From NCBI GenBank assembly GCA_964467455.1, contig CAYXQJ010000013.1:1-64000 (forward strand): DNA of 64,000 nucleotides, given 5' to 3'. Origin of the DNA: OLB6 sp964467455. Lineage in GTDB: Bacteria > Bacteroidota > Ignavibacteria > Kapaibacteriales > Kapaibacteriaceae. Both the position numbers and the translations under genes were made by a program. Each line of letters begins with the position of its first letter. Position 1 is the stretch's first letter. The notes under the pieces are model-generated. The model searched no databases. It worked only from the letters and a program-made list of their open reading frames with translations, and was not told the DNA's origin. Positions 54,184 through 63,997 of the stretch are shown here, piece by piece.

Positions 54184-56277
54184 CTACTTCCCTTCCGCGC
54201 GCTTCTTCTGGTATTCCTTGGCCATTTCGTCCTGGATATTACGCGGCACCTGGGCATACTTGGCGAACTCCATGGAGAACTCGCCCTTGCCTTGGGTGAC
54301 GGAACGGAGGTCCGTGGAATAGCCGAACATTTCAGAGAGCGGTACTTCGGAGACGACGGTGACGTAGGCGGAATCCGATTCCGTGCCCATGATCACGCCG
54401 CGGCGCTGGTTGATCTGACCGATCACCGTGCCTTGGAATTCTTCGGGAACGCTGACTTCGAGCTTCATGATCGGCTCGAGGATGATCGGCTTGGCCTTTT
54501 CATAGACTTCGCGGAAGGCCATGAGTGCAGCCGTCTTGAACGCCTGCTCCGAGGAGTCAACGGCGTGTGTAGCACCGTCGTTGATCGTCACGCGGACACC
54601 GACGACCTTCTGGCCGATGAGCGTACCTTCTTGAATTGCTTCGCGGAAGCCCTTATCGCAGGCAGGGATGTATTCACGTGGGATCACACCGCCAACGATA
54701 TCGTCTACAAACTCGTAGGTCTCGACGGCATCCAGTGGGAGTGGCTCGATAAAGCCCCCTACCCGACCGAACTGACCCGAACCACCGGTCTGCTTCTTGT
54801 GCGTGTAGTTGAATTCGGCGCGCTGCGAGATGGCTTCGCGGAAGGCGACCTTCGGACGACCGACGATCACTTCCGTGTTGTACTCGCGCTTGATGCGCTC
54901 GATGTAAATGTCGAGGTGCAACTCGCCCATGCCCTTGATGATCGTCTCACCGGACTCGTCATCACGCGTAACGCGGAACGTCGGGTCTTCCTTGGTGAAG
55001 CGGTTGAGGGCCTTGGAGAAGTTCACTTGACCGGCCTTGTCCTTCGGCGACACGGCCAACTCGATCACCGGCTCCGGAACGAACATCGACGTCATCGAAT
55101 AGTTGACGTTGCCGTCGGTGAACGTATCACCCGAGGCGCAGTCCACACCGAAGAGTGCCACGATGTCACCAGCGTGTGCTTCTTCGATATCGTGCATCTG
55201 GTCGGCGTGCATACGCACCAGACGCGGGACCTTGACCTTCTTGCCGTTGGCGATGTTGTGGATGAAGTCGCCCTTCTTCACGGTGCCTTGATAGACACGC
55301 ATGTAGGTGAGCTGACCATACTTGCCGTCTTCCAACTTGAACGCCAACATCACGAGCGGCTTGCTCGGATCGCTTTCGAGTTGAACCTTTTCTTCGTTAC
55401 GGTCCTGGTCGAGGGCTTCGTTCTTGACATCGAAGGGGGCGGGCAGAAGCTTCGTCACACCGTCGAGCAACACCTGCACACCCTTGTTCTTGTAGGCAGA
55501 GCCACAGAACACCGGCGTCATTTGCATCGACAATGTGCCCTTACGGATGGCGGCGACCAATTCATCATTGGTGACCGGCTCTTCCATGAGGAACTTCTCC
55601 ATCAAGGAGTCATCGTAGTCAGCAGCAACTTCAACGAGGCGCTGACGCAACTCCTTGGCCTTGGCTTCGAGGTTGGCCGGGATGGCCTTGCGTTCCATCT
55701 CTTCACCGTCGTCACCGTGGAAGTACACCGCTTCCATCGTGATCAGGTCGAGCACGCCTTCAAGCTTGTCTTCCAGGCCGATCGGATACGTCACGAAGGC
55801 CGGGTTGTGCTGCAGCTTTTCGCGCAGCTGGTCGGCAACACGATCCGGGTTTGCACCCGAACGGTCGCACTTGTTGATGAAGGCCAAACGCGGAACGCTA
55901 TAGCGCTTCATCTGGCGGTCCACCGTGATGGACTGCGACTGCACACCGGCAACGGAGCACAGCACGAGCACGGCGCCGTCAAGCACGCGAAGAGCGCGCT
56001 CCACTTCCACCGTGAAGTCCACGTGGCCCGGAGTATCGATCAGGTTGATGTTGAAGTCGCCCCACGTGCAATACGTAGCAGCGGACTGGATGGTGATCCC
56101 CTTTTCGCGCTCGAGGTCCATCGAGTCCATCGTGGCGCCCTTACCGTCCTTACCGCGCACTTCGTGGATCGAGTGGATCTTACCGGTGTAGAACAGAATG
56201 CGCTCAGACAACGTCGTCTTACCAGAGTCGATGTGAGCGGAGATACCAATGTTTCGGACTTTCGACAGATCTGCCAT
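54184..56277 (-). CDS. Second elongation factor G (spdEFG1 / mtEFG1-like)
   Basis: A 697-residue EF-G. G1 AHIDSGKTTLSERI, then the insertion-type segment EVRGKDGKGATMDSMDLEREKGITIQSAATYCTW, which is characteristic of mitochondrial EF-G1 and spirochaete spdEFG1; G3 DTPGHVDFTVEVERALRVLDGAVLVLCSVAGVQSQS; G4 NKCDRSGANP. It probably does translocation. It has a promoter of its own, TTTG-N21-TATCTTTG. Subfamily by recalled motif only. Confidence 0.93.
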   Translation of the reverse strand: MADLSKVRNIGISAHIDSGKTTLSERILFYTGKIHSIHEVRGKDGKGATMDSMDLEREKGITIQSAATYCTWGDFNINLIDTPGHVDFTVEVERALRVLDGAVLVLCSVAGVQSQSITVDRQMKRYSVPRLAFINKCDRSGANPDRVADQLREKLQHNPAFVTYPIGLEDKLEGVLDLITMEAVYFHGDDGEEMERKAIPANLEAKAKELRQRLVEVAADYDDSLMEKFLMEEPVTNDELVAAIRKGTLSMQMTPVFCGSAYKNKGVQVLLDGVTKLLPAPFDVKNEALDQDRNEEKVQLESDPSKPLVMLAFKLEDGKYGQLTYMRVYQGTVKKGDFIHNIANGKKVKVPRLVRMHADQMHDIEEAHAGDIVALFGVDCASGDTFTDGNVNYSMTSMFVPEPVIELAVSPKDKAGQVNFSKALNRFTKEDPTFRVTRDDESGETIIKGMGELHLDIYIERIKREYNTEVIVGRPKVAFREAISQRAEFNYTHKKQTGGSGQFGRVGGFIEPLPLDAVETYEFVDDIVGGVIPREYIPACDKGFREAIQEGTLIGQKVVGVRVTINDGATHAVDSSEQAFKTAALMAFREVYEKAKPIILEPIMKLEVSVPEEFQGTVIGQINQRRGVIMGTESDSAYVTVVSEVPLSEMFGYSTDLRSVTQGKGEFSMEFAKYAQVPRNIQDEMAKEYQKKRAEGK

Positions 56278-56312
56278 GGCGGCGTACCAAACAATACGTG
56301 GGAAAAAGACTC

Positions 56313-56345
56313 CAAAGATACCGTAAAAAAACGAGGCTTCCCAAA
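56313..56345 (-). promoter_or_regulatory. Bacteroidota-type promoter of the second EF-G
   Basis: Minus strand: TTTG (56345-56342), 21-bp spacer, TATCTTTG (56320-56313), then about 36 bp to the ATG. Same type as the rpsL and tuf promoters. Confidence 0.75.
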
Positions 56346-56421
56346 TGAAACAACGTTCATCCGACTAGTCACTCAGGGGAGAGGGTTGAGGGTAGAGTCG
56401 AACACCACTACCTTTGCCCTG

Positions 56422-56505
56422 CAGTTCTCCTAACAGTTCTCCCGGCGGTTCTCATGAAATTTCTCCTAAAAGTTCTCCCCCTGGTTCTCCTAGCAGTTCT
56501 CTCTT
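56422..56505. repeat. 12-bp tandem repeat (AGTTCTCCTAxC) encoding a signal peptide
   Basis: Seven units of 12 bp with the core GTTCTCC (CAGTTCTCCTAA, CAGTTCTCCCGG, CGGTTCTCATGA, AATTTCTCCTAA, AAGTTCTCCCCC, TGGTTCTCCTAG, CAGTTCTCTCTT). The third unit holds the ATG of the lipoprotein gene, and units four to seven are its signal peptide. Confidence 0.93.
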
Positions 56506-58214
56506 CCTGCTCCTCCACCTCCGACCCCTCCACGCCCGACGGCCCCACGACGCTCACCGTAGAGCGGATCACGGACCTGCCGATGGTGGGCGGCGATGTG
56601 ACGAGCGTGGACGTGACGCCTGACGGGACGATCCTGGCCGTGATCGACGGCAAGCTGGCGTCGGTGCCGGCAGGCGGGGGCGCGGTGACGGTCTACCCTG
56701 CCGCGGAGACCTTCCAGACGGCCGTGGTAGGTGGCGGCGGCGAGGTCTATGCCCTCGCCTATGATGCACTCTGGCTTGCCTCGTCGATCGGTTCGGCACC
56801 GACCAAGACCACGGCGTTTCAACGGAACGGACAGACGGAGAGCGTTAAGATTTTGGTTGGTCCGAACGGACAACCGTATCTGCGGATCTATCAGTATCCC
56901 AGCACGATGCTCACGTACACCAGCACGGACCGCGGTGCCACGTGGACGCGACTGACCATTCCCGGCAACGGCGGCCTGGCCTTTGGTCCGAACAACACCA
57001 TGTATGCGTCCAGCTCCGCCGCGTTCCATGCATCAACGGACAACGGCACCACGTGGACGCAACATCCCGCCGTCATCTCCGGCTATGGCGGCGACGTTGT
57101 TGCCCGCAGCAACGGCGACGTCCTCTACTACGTCCCCGGCGGCGGCGGCTTGTATACCAGCAGCAACCAGGGCGCTTCCTTCACGGCATTGAGCGCGTTC
57201 AACACAGCCCCTTTCCATCTCAAGATCGTTGAAGGGGGCGATGGGAATTTGTATTCCCTGGTCCTCACCAGCAGCGGCGGTATTGGCGATCGTGCGTCGC
57301 AGTTGATGCGGTCAACGGATGGAGGTGCTACGTGGCGTCATGTGTTGTTCGTGCAAGGTCACGACGTTGATGCCAACGGCGCCACGATGGCTGTGGGCTT
57401 TGGTGCGACGGGATGCGGCGGCGTGGGGATCTCGCGCAACAACGGCGGACAGTGGGTGACGAGTGGACTGCGTCAGCCGACGCAGGTGCAGAACATCGGG
57501 CTGAACAAGGACGGACGACTCGTGATGATGGCCGACAAGGGATTGTTCACTCGCACAACATCGGGTTGGACGACGATGGGGTCGATGGTCACGTTCACAT
57601 CGTTCACCGCAACACCAACGGGAGCGATGTATGTGGGCGGCACACGCACGAGTTATGCTTCGGCAGACGGTGGAACAACGTGGACGGCAGTTGCCATGCC
57701 CGACATTCCTGTTGTTGGCAACGGTCCTGTGCAAACACCGGTGGTGTTGGGTTTGCAGAATGGTGACTGCCTGATCTCGCTCACGCATTTCCGCACCGAC
57801 CTCACCAAGCACACCAACGGCATTCTCTCGCGCATCACGCCAAGCGGACAACTCACGCAGCTCGTTGGAAGCACCAACTACGTGTGGATGGTGCAGGATG
57901 CCCAAGGCACGATCTATGCACGCACAGACAACTTTGTCTCGCAGCGTCGCAGCAGCGACAACGGTGTTTCATTCACCGAGGTCACGCAACCCGCACCGGG
58001 CTTTGTGTTCACCAACGACAATCGCGCCATCAACTACAACGGCAGCAACGGATTCACCATCAGCAACGTTGGCTTCACATCAACACAAACACTCACGATC
58101 AACGGCCTAACAACGATGCCGTGGATGGTCACGCATGGCGTTGTCGACAAGAAGAACAAACTCTACCTGTTGTCATCCGATCAAGGTGTGTTTGTATCGA
58201 CGAGCGGATTGTAG
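56454..58214 (+). CDS. BNR-propeller lipoprotein
   Basis: A 586-residue lipoprotein. The signal peptide MKFLLKVLPLVLLAVLSSC has a lipobox (LSSC) and is encoded almost wholly by a 12-bp repeat, visible as tetrapeptides KFLL, KVLP, LVLL, AVLS. The rest is propeller: STDRGATWTRL, STDNGTTWTQH, SSNQGASFTAL, STDGGATWRHV, SADGGTTWTAV, SSDNGVSFTEV. No sorting domain. It ends 15 bp from the convergent T9SS propeller gene. Ligand unknown. Confidence 0.82.
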   Translation: MKFLLKVLPLVLLAVLSSCSSTSDPSTPDGPTTLTVERITDLPMVGGDVTSVDVTPDGTILAVIDGKLASVPAGGGAVTVYPAAETFQTAVVGGGGEVYALAYDALWLASSIGSAPTKTTAFQRNGQTESVKILVGPNGQPYLRIYQYPSTMLTYTSTDRGATWTRLTIPGNGGLAFGPNNTMYASSSAAFHASTDNGTTWTQHPAVISGYGGDVVARSNGDVLYYVPGGGGLYTSSNQGASFTALSAFNTAPFHLKIVEGGDGNLYSLVLTSSGGIGDRASQLMRSTDGGATWRHVLFVQGHDVDANGATMAVGFGATGCGGVGISRNNGGQWVTSGLRQPTQVQNIGLNKDGRLVMMADKGLFTRTTSGWTTMGSMVTFTSFTATPTGAMYVGGTRTSYASADGGTTWTAVAMPDIPVVGNGPVQTPVVLGLQNGDCLISLTHFRTDLTKHTNGILSRITPSGQLTQLVGSTNYVWMVQDAQGTIYARTDNFVSQRRSSDNGVSFTEVTQPAPGFVFTNDNRAINYNGSNGFTISNVGFTSTQTLTINGLTTMPWMVTHGVVDKKNKLYLLSSDQGVFVSTSGL

Positions 58215-58228
58215 GTCCGAGTACACGT

Positions 58229-60739
58229 TCACTCCTTTACCACGCACATCGGCCAGGTGAATGAGCGATCGTGGGCCTGGGCGACGAGCATGTAGACGCC
58301 GTGAGCGTCCGTTCCGAGATCGATAGGAATATCTACGATGCCGGAGGGGCGAGCGCTTTGTGTGTATTGACGCAGATCAAGGACCGTACGTCCGACGATG
58401 TCGACGATCTTGAGCGTGGCGATCTCACCTTTGAGGCGATCCAGGTTATGCAAGCGCAACGTGGTGTTGGGTCCGCTTGGGTTGGGAAACGTTTCGGCCC
58501 AGAAGATCGGCGTGGTTGCCATACCTGGATCATTGATCACGCTCACCTGTGAGGCCGGCACCTGATAGATGCCTTCGTTGGTGCTGATCCAGAGATTGCC
58601 ATGCGTGTCGAACATCACATGTGAGACCACCAGCGTTCCGAACGGCAGGCCCTCGACCAGACGCCACGTCGCACCGTTGTCGTCGGACCAATACACATGA
58701 TTCCATGCGGCCCAGGCAACATTGTTCTCACCATAGAATGCAGCATTGCTGATATTGGCGCGCCACGAAGCGCGGATTGATTGTGTGCTGACCAGCGTCC
58801 ACGTTGCACCATTATCCGTAGAGCGAATGAGGTGGAGGTTGTTGATATTGGCAGCGTAGCTGACCTCTTCTTCGACACCGTTGCTGTCCGTCTCGGTCGA
58901 ACTCGACCGGTAAGCGTCGGTCACGGTCGCCCAGAGCGATCCATCGGTCGTTCGTCGTTCGAGAGATAGGATCATCTGTCCCACTACCGGCAGCGTGATC
59001 TTGGACCACGTGCTGCCATGGTCGTGGGACTGCCAGAGGCCGCCATGAACAGTGTCGGCAGGGAAGCCATTCTTCTCCCGTCGGAAACCTCGCAGACCAG
59101 CCAGCAGTGATTCGTCATTACATTCCACCAGATGTCCGATCACCACACTCTGCGACCACGGCACACCCACTGTATCGTACGGTGCACTGTCAGAGTTTCG
59201 GCGTGCCAGCGTCCGATGTCCGGCAAACTCATCCCCCCAGCTCGTGCGAAGCCATGACGAGGTAGAGTCCCGTCGCAGTTGCATAGTAGCACCATCGGGA
59301 GCGATCCGTTGCATCTGCTTTCCACCGGTAACCACGGTATTCGCATCAGGCCAGATCAGGTTGGTGCCGGATGGCATGGTTGCCGAGTAGTGATTTTCAA
59401 TCCACCCCATTCGTCCAGTTGCTCCCTGCCGCAGCAGAAGGCATCGTGATGAAGAGTCTACTTCGAACACATCACCGTTGAAGTCCAAGAATAACGGCCT
59501 ATCGGCACATACAACGGCCTTGTCAATGGCAATGAACTGCTGTCGATCGTACGAGTCGGACACGGTTCCGATCAGTTCGACCTGCTCGGTCGCAAGATCA
59601 TACCGTACTATGGTTCCGGAGCCGCGGTTAAAGTCGATCATGAGGCTATCGGTCAACATGTCGAAGTTATAGCTCGTAAGCTGATGGGATGGCAGCACCC
59701 GAACCGACTGATTGGTGACGTCGACCAACACCATGCCGAGCGTCGTTCCGTTTGACCCAGAAAGCGTGATCAAGAACGAGTTCTCATGTGAGCACCTGAT
59801 CGCCCCCCATTTTGTCGCACCGGGAATGTGTCCGTCAAGCGGTATCTCCCAAGCATCCTCGCCAGTGATCGCAAGCAGTTTGTTGTTGCTAAGACCGAGG
59901 CGACACAACAGTGCCCCACCTGAGATTTGCTCGATCGAGTTGTTTACCCAGATGGAATCAAGCAACTGGCCAGTTGCACCTCGATAGACGATCTCGTCAA
60001 ACGTTGTGTCGGGTGCTGTCTGCCGCCTAAACACCGAACGAGGACCGCGCTGTTCGAGGCCAACCAGTGAGCCATCAGTTGTTTGATATACCGTATTCAA
60101 TTCGGAAGGAAGCTCCGACTTCACAAACCGCGCATTCTCAATGTCGATCTCATACCACTGATTACTCTGATCGTTTCGAACAACAAACCGCCCGGCACCG
60201 ATGTATCGGATTCGGGAAAAGTCATGTTGCCAAGGAATCGTATCCGGGAAGTAGATATAAGTGAAGTTCCTAGCGGAATCTCTGGTAAAATACATGTTGA
60301 GTCTGCCGTAGGCGCCTCCGGTGAACTGAAACGACTCGACACCGCCGACACCCTGATTTGCCAGTGTTGGGTTCTGTTCCCACGTTAGTCCGCCATCATA
60401 AGAAAGGACAGTCCTACGGCTAACTTGGTCTAGATATGTACCTGCGGAAACAAAACAACCGGGATAGATCAAGGCACATCCATAGAAGTCTGCGAAGTAT
60501 GACGCCTGTTCAGGTGTTTGAACAGCTTGCAAGTGTCGATAACGATCCGTTGATCGCAGAATGCCGAGACTACGTGCAACACAGATGCCAATTGTTTCAT
60601 CTGTGGCGATCGAAGCATCATCAATACCGCCATGTCTTGAGCTGATGATGTGTCGGACGGAGATCGTCTGCGCGACTTGCGCAACACTACAAACCGGATA
60701 TCCGAACATCAGAAGCAGGATGAGCAACTGAAGTCTCAT
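58229..60739 (-). CDS. Secreted BNR propeller with T9SS sorting domain
   Basis: An 836-residue exported protein: signal peptide MRLQLLILLLMFGYPVCSVAQ; BNR-like boxes SYDGGLTWEQ, SHDHGSTWSKI, STDNGATWTLV, SDDNGATWRLV; T9SS C-terminal domain from about 750 (AETFPNPSGPNTTLRL ... GVYMLVAQAHDRSFTW). The start was chosen because its ATG overlaps the TGA of the Cys-rich gene. A paralog of the 61505-63997 protein by layout. Confidence 0.83.
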   Translation of the reverse strand: MRLQLLILLLMFGYPVCSVAQVAQTISVRHIISSRHGGIDDASIATDETIGICVARSLGILRSTDRYRHLQAVQTPEQASYFADFYGCALIYPGCFVSAGTYLDQVSRRTVLSYDGGLTWEQNPTLANQGVGGVESFQFTGGAYGRLNMYFTRDSARNFTYIYFPDTIPWQHDFSRIRYIGAGRFVVRNDQSNQWYEIDIENARFVKSELPSELNTVYQTTDGSLVGLEQRGPRSVFRRQTAPDTTFDEIVYRGATGQLLDSIWVNNSIEQISGGALLCRLGLSNNKLLAITGEDAWEIPLDGHIPGATKWGAIRCSHENSFLITLSGSNGTTLGMVLVDVTNQSVRVLPSHQLTSYNFDMLTDSLMIDFNRGSGTIVRYDLATEQVELIGTVSDSYDRQQFIAIDKAVVCADRPLFLDFNGDVFEVDSSSRCLLLRQGATGRMGWIENHYSATMPSGTNLIWPDANTVVTGGKQMQRIAPDGATMQLRRDSTSSWLRTSWGDEFAGHRTLARRNSDSAPYDTVGVPWSQSVVIGHLVECNDESLLAGLRGFRREKNGFPADTVHGGLWQSHDHGSTWSKITLPVVGQMILSLERRTTDGSLWATVTDAYRSSSTETDSNGVEEEVSYAANINNLHLIRSTDNGATWTLVSTQSIRASWRANISNAAFYGENNVAWAAWNHVYWSDDNGATWRLVEGLPFGTLVVSHVMFDTHGNLWISTNEGIYQVPASQVSVINDPGMATTPIFWAETFPNPSGPNTTLRLHNLDRLKGEIATLKIVDIVGRTVLDLRQYTQSARPSGIVDIPIDLGTDAHGVYMLVAQAHDRSFTWPMCVVKE

Positions 60740-61413
60740 GGTGCGCAAGCGTTATTATTCAGATCTGCGCAGTCAACTTCAGTGCACCCTTGATCGCATT
60801 GATCGAATGTATTGTCGCCACAGATGCTAATGAGACATTGCACACAGTTGTTGTTCTGATTGCAATACCGCCATTCAGCAAAGCAATATTGATTGCACGC
60901 GTCGCCATCGCATGATTCAAGACAATTGGCGACCCAGCGATAGCACCGTGGAAAGGCCATGATATGGCAGTAGGCGGTCAGGCTTGTCCCAGGTCCTCCT
61001 ATGCACGGACCCGCAGATCCCATACTGCAATTGGGAATTGTTGCTCCGAAACAGGTGTCATTACAGAGATTTGTCGCCTTGATGATACCGTTATAAATGA
61101 CTTCCGCACCTACACCCTGGATCGCGATCGGCACACAGACCCTTTTGATCCAGGTGACCTGGTCGGCCGCTCTATTACACACTGGTCGAGTACAAGGATT
61201 TCGGATGTAGCCACTGGTGGGCAACTGCTGGCAATACTCAATGGTGATATTGTGATTCATCCCAGCCACGCAAATCGTCATGCCACATGTTCTCGTGACA
61301 AGGCATTCACAGTCAAGACTATCCTGCCCGACGCATTGCGCACTGACGCTAACAGGGCTACCCAACATGAGTAGCGTACAAACAATGATCGCAATGAAAC
61401 TAGCGGTCTTCAT
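60736..61413 (-). CDS. Secreted cysteine-rich protein
   Basis: A 225-residue exported protein: signal peptide MKTASFIAIIVCTLLMLGSPVSVSAQ, then about 27 cysteines in some 200 residues (CVGQDSLDCECLVTRTC; CNDTCFGATIPNC; CNQYCFAEWRYCNQNNNCVQCLISIC; DQCDQGCTEVDC). No named family recognised; the density suggests a disulfide-knitted extracellular module. GGGAGGG lies before this ATG, deciding the start. It is coupled by ATGA to the T9SS propeller downstream, so the two are likely made together. Confidence 0.78.
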   Translation of the reverse strand: MKTASFIAIIVCTLLMLGSPVSVSAQCVGQDSLDCECLVTRTCGMTICVAGMNHNITIEYCQQLPTSGYIRNPCTRPVCNRAADQVTWIKRVCVPIAIQGVGAEVIYNGIIKATNLCNDTCFGATIPNCSMGSAGPCIGGPGTSLTAYCHIMAFPRCYRWVANCLESCDGDACNQYCFAEWRYCNQNNNCVQCLISICGDNTFDQCDQGCTEVDCADLNNNACAP

Positions 61414-61504
61414 ACAACCCTCCCGTGAAATGACTAGTGAGAAGTGACTGGAAAACTTCGCAAATCGCACAGAAATTGTCAAGTGAAATCTGTGTTCTTG
61501 TCGG

Positions 61505-63997
61505 CTAGCGGGTTATGAGGACGACCTTCGCGCCCTTGAAGCCATCTCCGGTATCGAGGCCGACGAGATAGATACCCGATGGTATGTGAGCAACATCAAC
61601 ATCGAATTCGATTCTGCTGCTGCGCGGTGACGACTCGAGTGCTTGAGTAAGATCTTCAACGACGGAGCCATTGAGATCAAAGAGTCGCAACGATCCGAAG
61701 CGGTACTTTGCGATCTGGCCATTGTTGATGCGTATTCGAAGTTTATCCGTCGCTGGAGTGGGATATGCCCAAACAGTTAAGAACGCCCCCTTGCTCGTGG
61801 GCTCTTCAACCTCAACATCTGTTAACTGCACCGGGGCTCGATACAAACCTTTGTCAGTGGTGATGCATACACCCATCTCTGGATGGACGGCGATGTCAGT
61901 GATAAACCGCGACCAGGCGACGTCCGAGCCATACTGACTCCACGTGATACCTCTGTCCTTACTGACCACGACGCCGCTCTCAACAGAGATGGCAAAGTAC
62001 CAGCCATTCGGATGACGCACGCTCTTTCTGCGTCCCGGATGGGCATTACGGTATCGCGACTCTTGATACATAGCGTTCCATGTGATACCGCCATCTGTAC
62101 TACGCCAGAGGTAGGCGTTATTCTGGCTATAGGCATCCAGATCACGATTCCACATCGCATCGATACTTGAGGCCAACAAGACGTCGCCATCGTTGAAGAT
62201 GTAGGTAACCGTCTGTATGCTATCGATGCCACTCGCACGGGTCCATGTTGCACCGTGATCGATCGATCGCCAGATTCCGCCGGCATGAACGGTGGTGTCC
62301 TCGCCGACGATCTCGCGATAACCACGCGCACCGAGAATCAAGGCGCCATCATTGCGAACGCACAACGTGGATGCTGTTGTGGCGAATGGCACGGTGCTGA
62401 CCCATGTACGCCCACTATCGGACGTCACATGAACGCTATCCGCCTGATAGAGAGCAAAACCACCTCCGTCCTCCCATTGAAAACGCGCGGGATAGTCGGT
62501 ACTCGGCGTCAACCGCAATGAACGTGAGGTCGTGTCATACGTCAACCATGAGGGAAATGCGGCTGCGGTAAGTCCGATCCGATCAGGCGCAGCATCTTCG
62601 AGGTGGTGATTGTAGAGGCAAAACTTGCCATCGCTTTCAGCATCCCGCTGGCGCATCAATGACTCCGAGACACGAACGATCCGCGAAACGCCGGACTTGG
62701 CGTTGTACTCGGCGATCATCGGCCCCTTCTCCGCGACATAGATCACGGTCGAATCACTGGTGATACACAACCGATTCAGTTGCAGATCTTTGAATCCGTA
62801 GTCTTGAATGGCAGAGATATCCACCAACTCCTCGGGAACCTTGATCGATGAAAACGTACGCCCGTTATCCGTCGATCGATACATGGCCGTGAAGCCGCCG
62901 GCGATGATAATGGAGTCATCCATCGTGACCTGACCTACCAATCGAAGGTCGTTGCTTCGCTGTATAACGGACACCGTTGGATCTTGATGCAGATCGTAGA
63001 CACGGCCACAGTCAACAAATCGAAGACTACCATCTCGCAACACTTGTGCATAGCGATAGACATTGTTGCCCGACTCTCTAGCTAGCTTACCGCGATGCCA
63101 ATACTTACCGTCTTGATCGATGGTAAACACGAGCCCCGACTTCAAGATCACAACAACATGTTGTCCATGTTGGAGCAGCGCGCTGACTTCAAAGACTTGT
63201 TTCCCACCGGTTACTAGTGACAGCACCGTATCCGCATTCTCGAATTTGATCTCGCCGACCAGAGACCATGCCGAGCGACCGTCCAGAGAGAGAAACAGTC
63301 GCGAGGTTTTGCCGACGTCATAGATGTGCGATCTGCTTGCTACTGCAACGTGTCCATCTAACGAGATCGCAAATGCAGTGACGGAATCAGGTATGCGCAC
63401 ATTAGAAAACGTTTCAAGGGAGATGCTGTATTCCAACCATGCACTCCCACTCAGCACAGCCAGTGTGTTGGCATCGATCACCTGCATAACGGGGTTGACG
63501 GAAAAGGAACTACTGTGTATAGAGGAGAAGGTCTTCCATGTGCGACCAGAATCCCGAGATACATAGACTTCGCTTGCCGCGGCGTTGGGTCCGATCACGA
63601 CCACTCCACCATGCACACCAAGAGTTCCGAAGAGTAGCGTATCGGGGCCGACAAATTCCCAACTTGCCTCCGCACTCATCTTTCGCGCCGTCCTTCGCAA
63701 TCCTGCCTGATCGCTCCAGTGAATGTAAAGTGTGCATCCATCACCGTCTATTCCTAGTTCTTGATACATAGACTCACCTTGTGGCAGCTGCACGCTCGCC
63801 CAGCTCCGCCCTCCATCCGTTGACGAGATCAGTCTCAAACCAGCTAAGGCATAGATGGTTGACGAACACGTATCAATAAACAGCTCAGTGATCGTTCCCC
63901 TACCAGCGCTTGCATTGAAAAACCGCGTTGATCGGAGTGAGTGCACTTGCTGCCAATCCTGACCAACAGCTATCACGGTCGCGGTCAAGATGATCAT
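61505..63997 (-). CDS. Secreted BNR propeller with T9SS sorting domain (5' end probably cut by window)
   Basis: At least 830 residues. The visible N terminus MIILTATVIAVGQDWQQ is only the end of a signal peptide and lacks its basic part, so the real start probably lies beyond the window. Boxes: SSTDGGRSWASV, SRDSGRTWKTF, STDNGRTFSSI, TSDSGRTWVST, SIDHGATWTRA, STDGGITWNAM, SKDRGITWSQY. T9SS C-terminal domain from about 740 (VWAYPTPATDKLRIRI ... GIYLVGLDTGDG). It is upstream of the Cys-rich gene by about 90 bp, possibly one transcript. Confidence 0.82.
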   Translation of the reverse strand: MIILTATVIAVGQDWQQVHSLRSTRFFNASAGRGTITELFIDTCSSTIYALAGLRLISSTDGGRSWASVQLPQGESMYQELGIDGDGCTLYIHWSDQAGLRRTARKMSAEASWEFVGPDTLLFGTLGVHGGVVVIGPNAAASEVYVSRDSGRTWKTFSSIHSSSFSVNPVMQVIDANTLAVLSGSAWLEYSISLETFSNVRIPDSVTAFAISLDGHVAVASRSHIYDVGKTSRLFLSLDGRSAWSLVGEIKFENADTVLSLVTGGKQVFEVSALLQHGQHVVVILKSGLVFTIDQDGKYWHRGKLARESGNNVYRYAQVLRDGSLRFVDCGRVYDLHQDPTVSVIQRSNDLRLVGQVTMDDSIIIAGGFTAMYRSTDNGRTFSSIKVPEELVDISAIQDYGFKDLQLNRLCITSDSTVIYVAEKGPMIAEYNAKSGVSRIVRVSESLMRQRDAESDGKFCLYNHHLEDAAPDRIGLTAAAFPSWLTYDTTSRSLRLTPSTDYPARFQWEDGGGFALYQADSVHVTSDSGRTWVSTVPFATTASTLCVRNDGALILGARGYREIVGEDTTVHAGGIWRSIDHGATWTRASGIDSIQTVTYIFNDGDVLLASSIDAMWNRDLDAYSQNNAYLWRSTDGGITWNAMYQESRYRNAHPGRRKSVRHPNGWYFAISVESGVVVSKDRGITWSQYGSDVAWSRFITDIAVHPEMGVCITTDKGLYRAPVQLTDVEVEEPTSKGAFLTVWAYPTPATDKLRIRINNGQIAKYRFGSLRLFDLNGSVVEDLTQALESSPRSSRIEFDVDVAHIPSGIYLVGLDTGDGFKGAKVVLITR

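Noticed and set aside
54124..56433. 769-codon open frame opposite the second EF-G
   Set aside because: It mirrors a highly biased EF-G gene; the translated protein has no domains and begins in repeat DNA.
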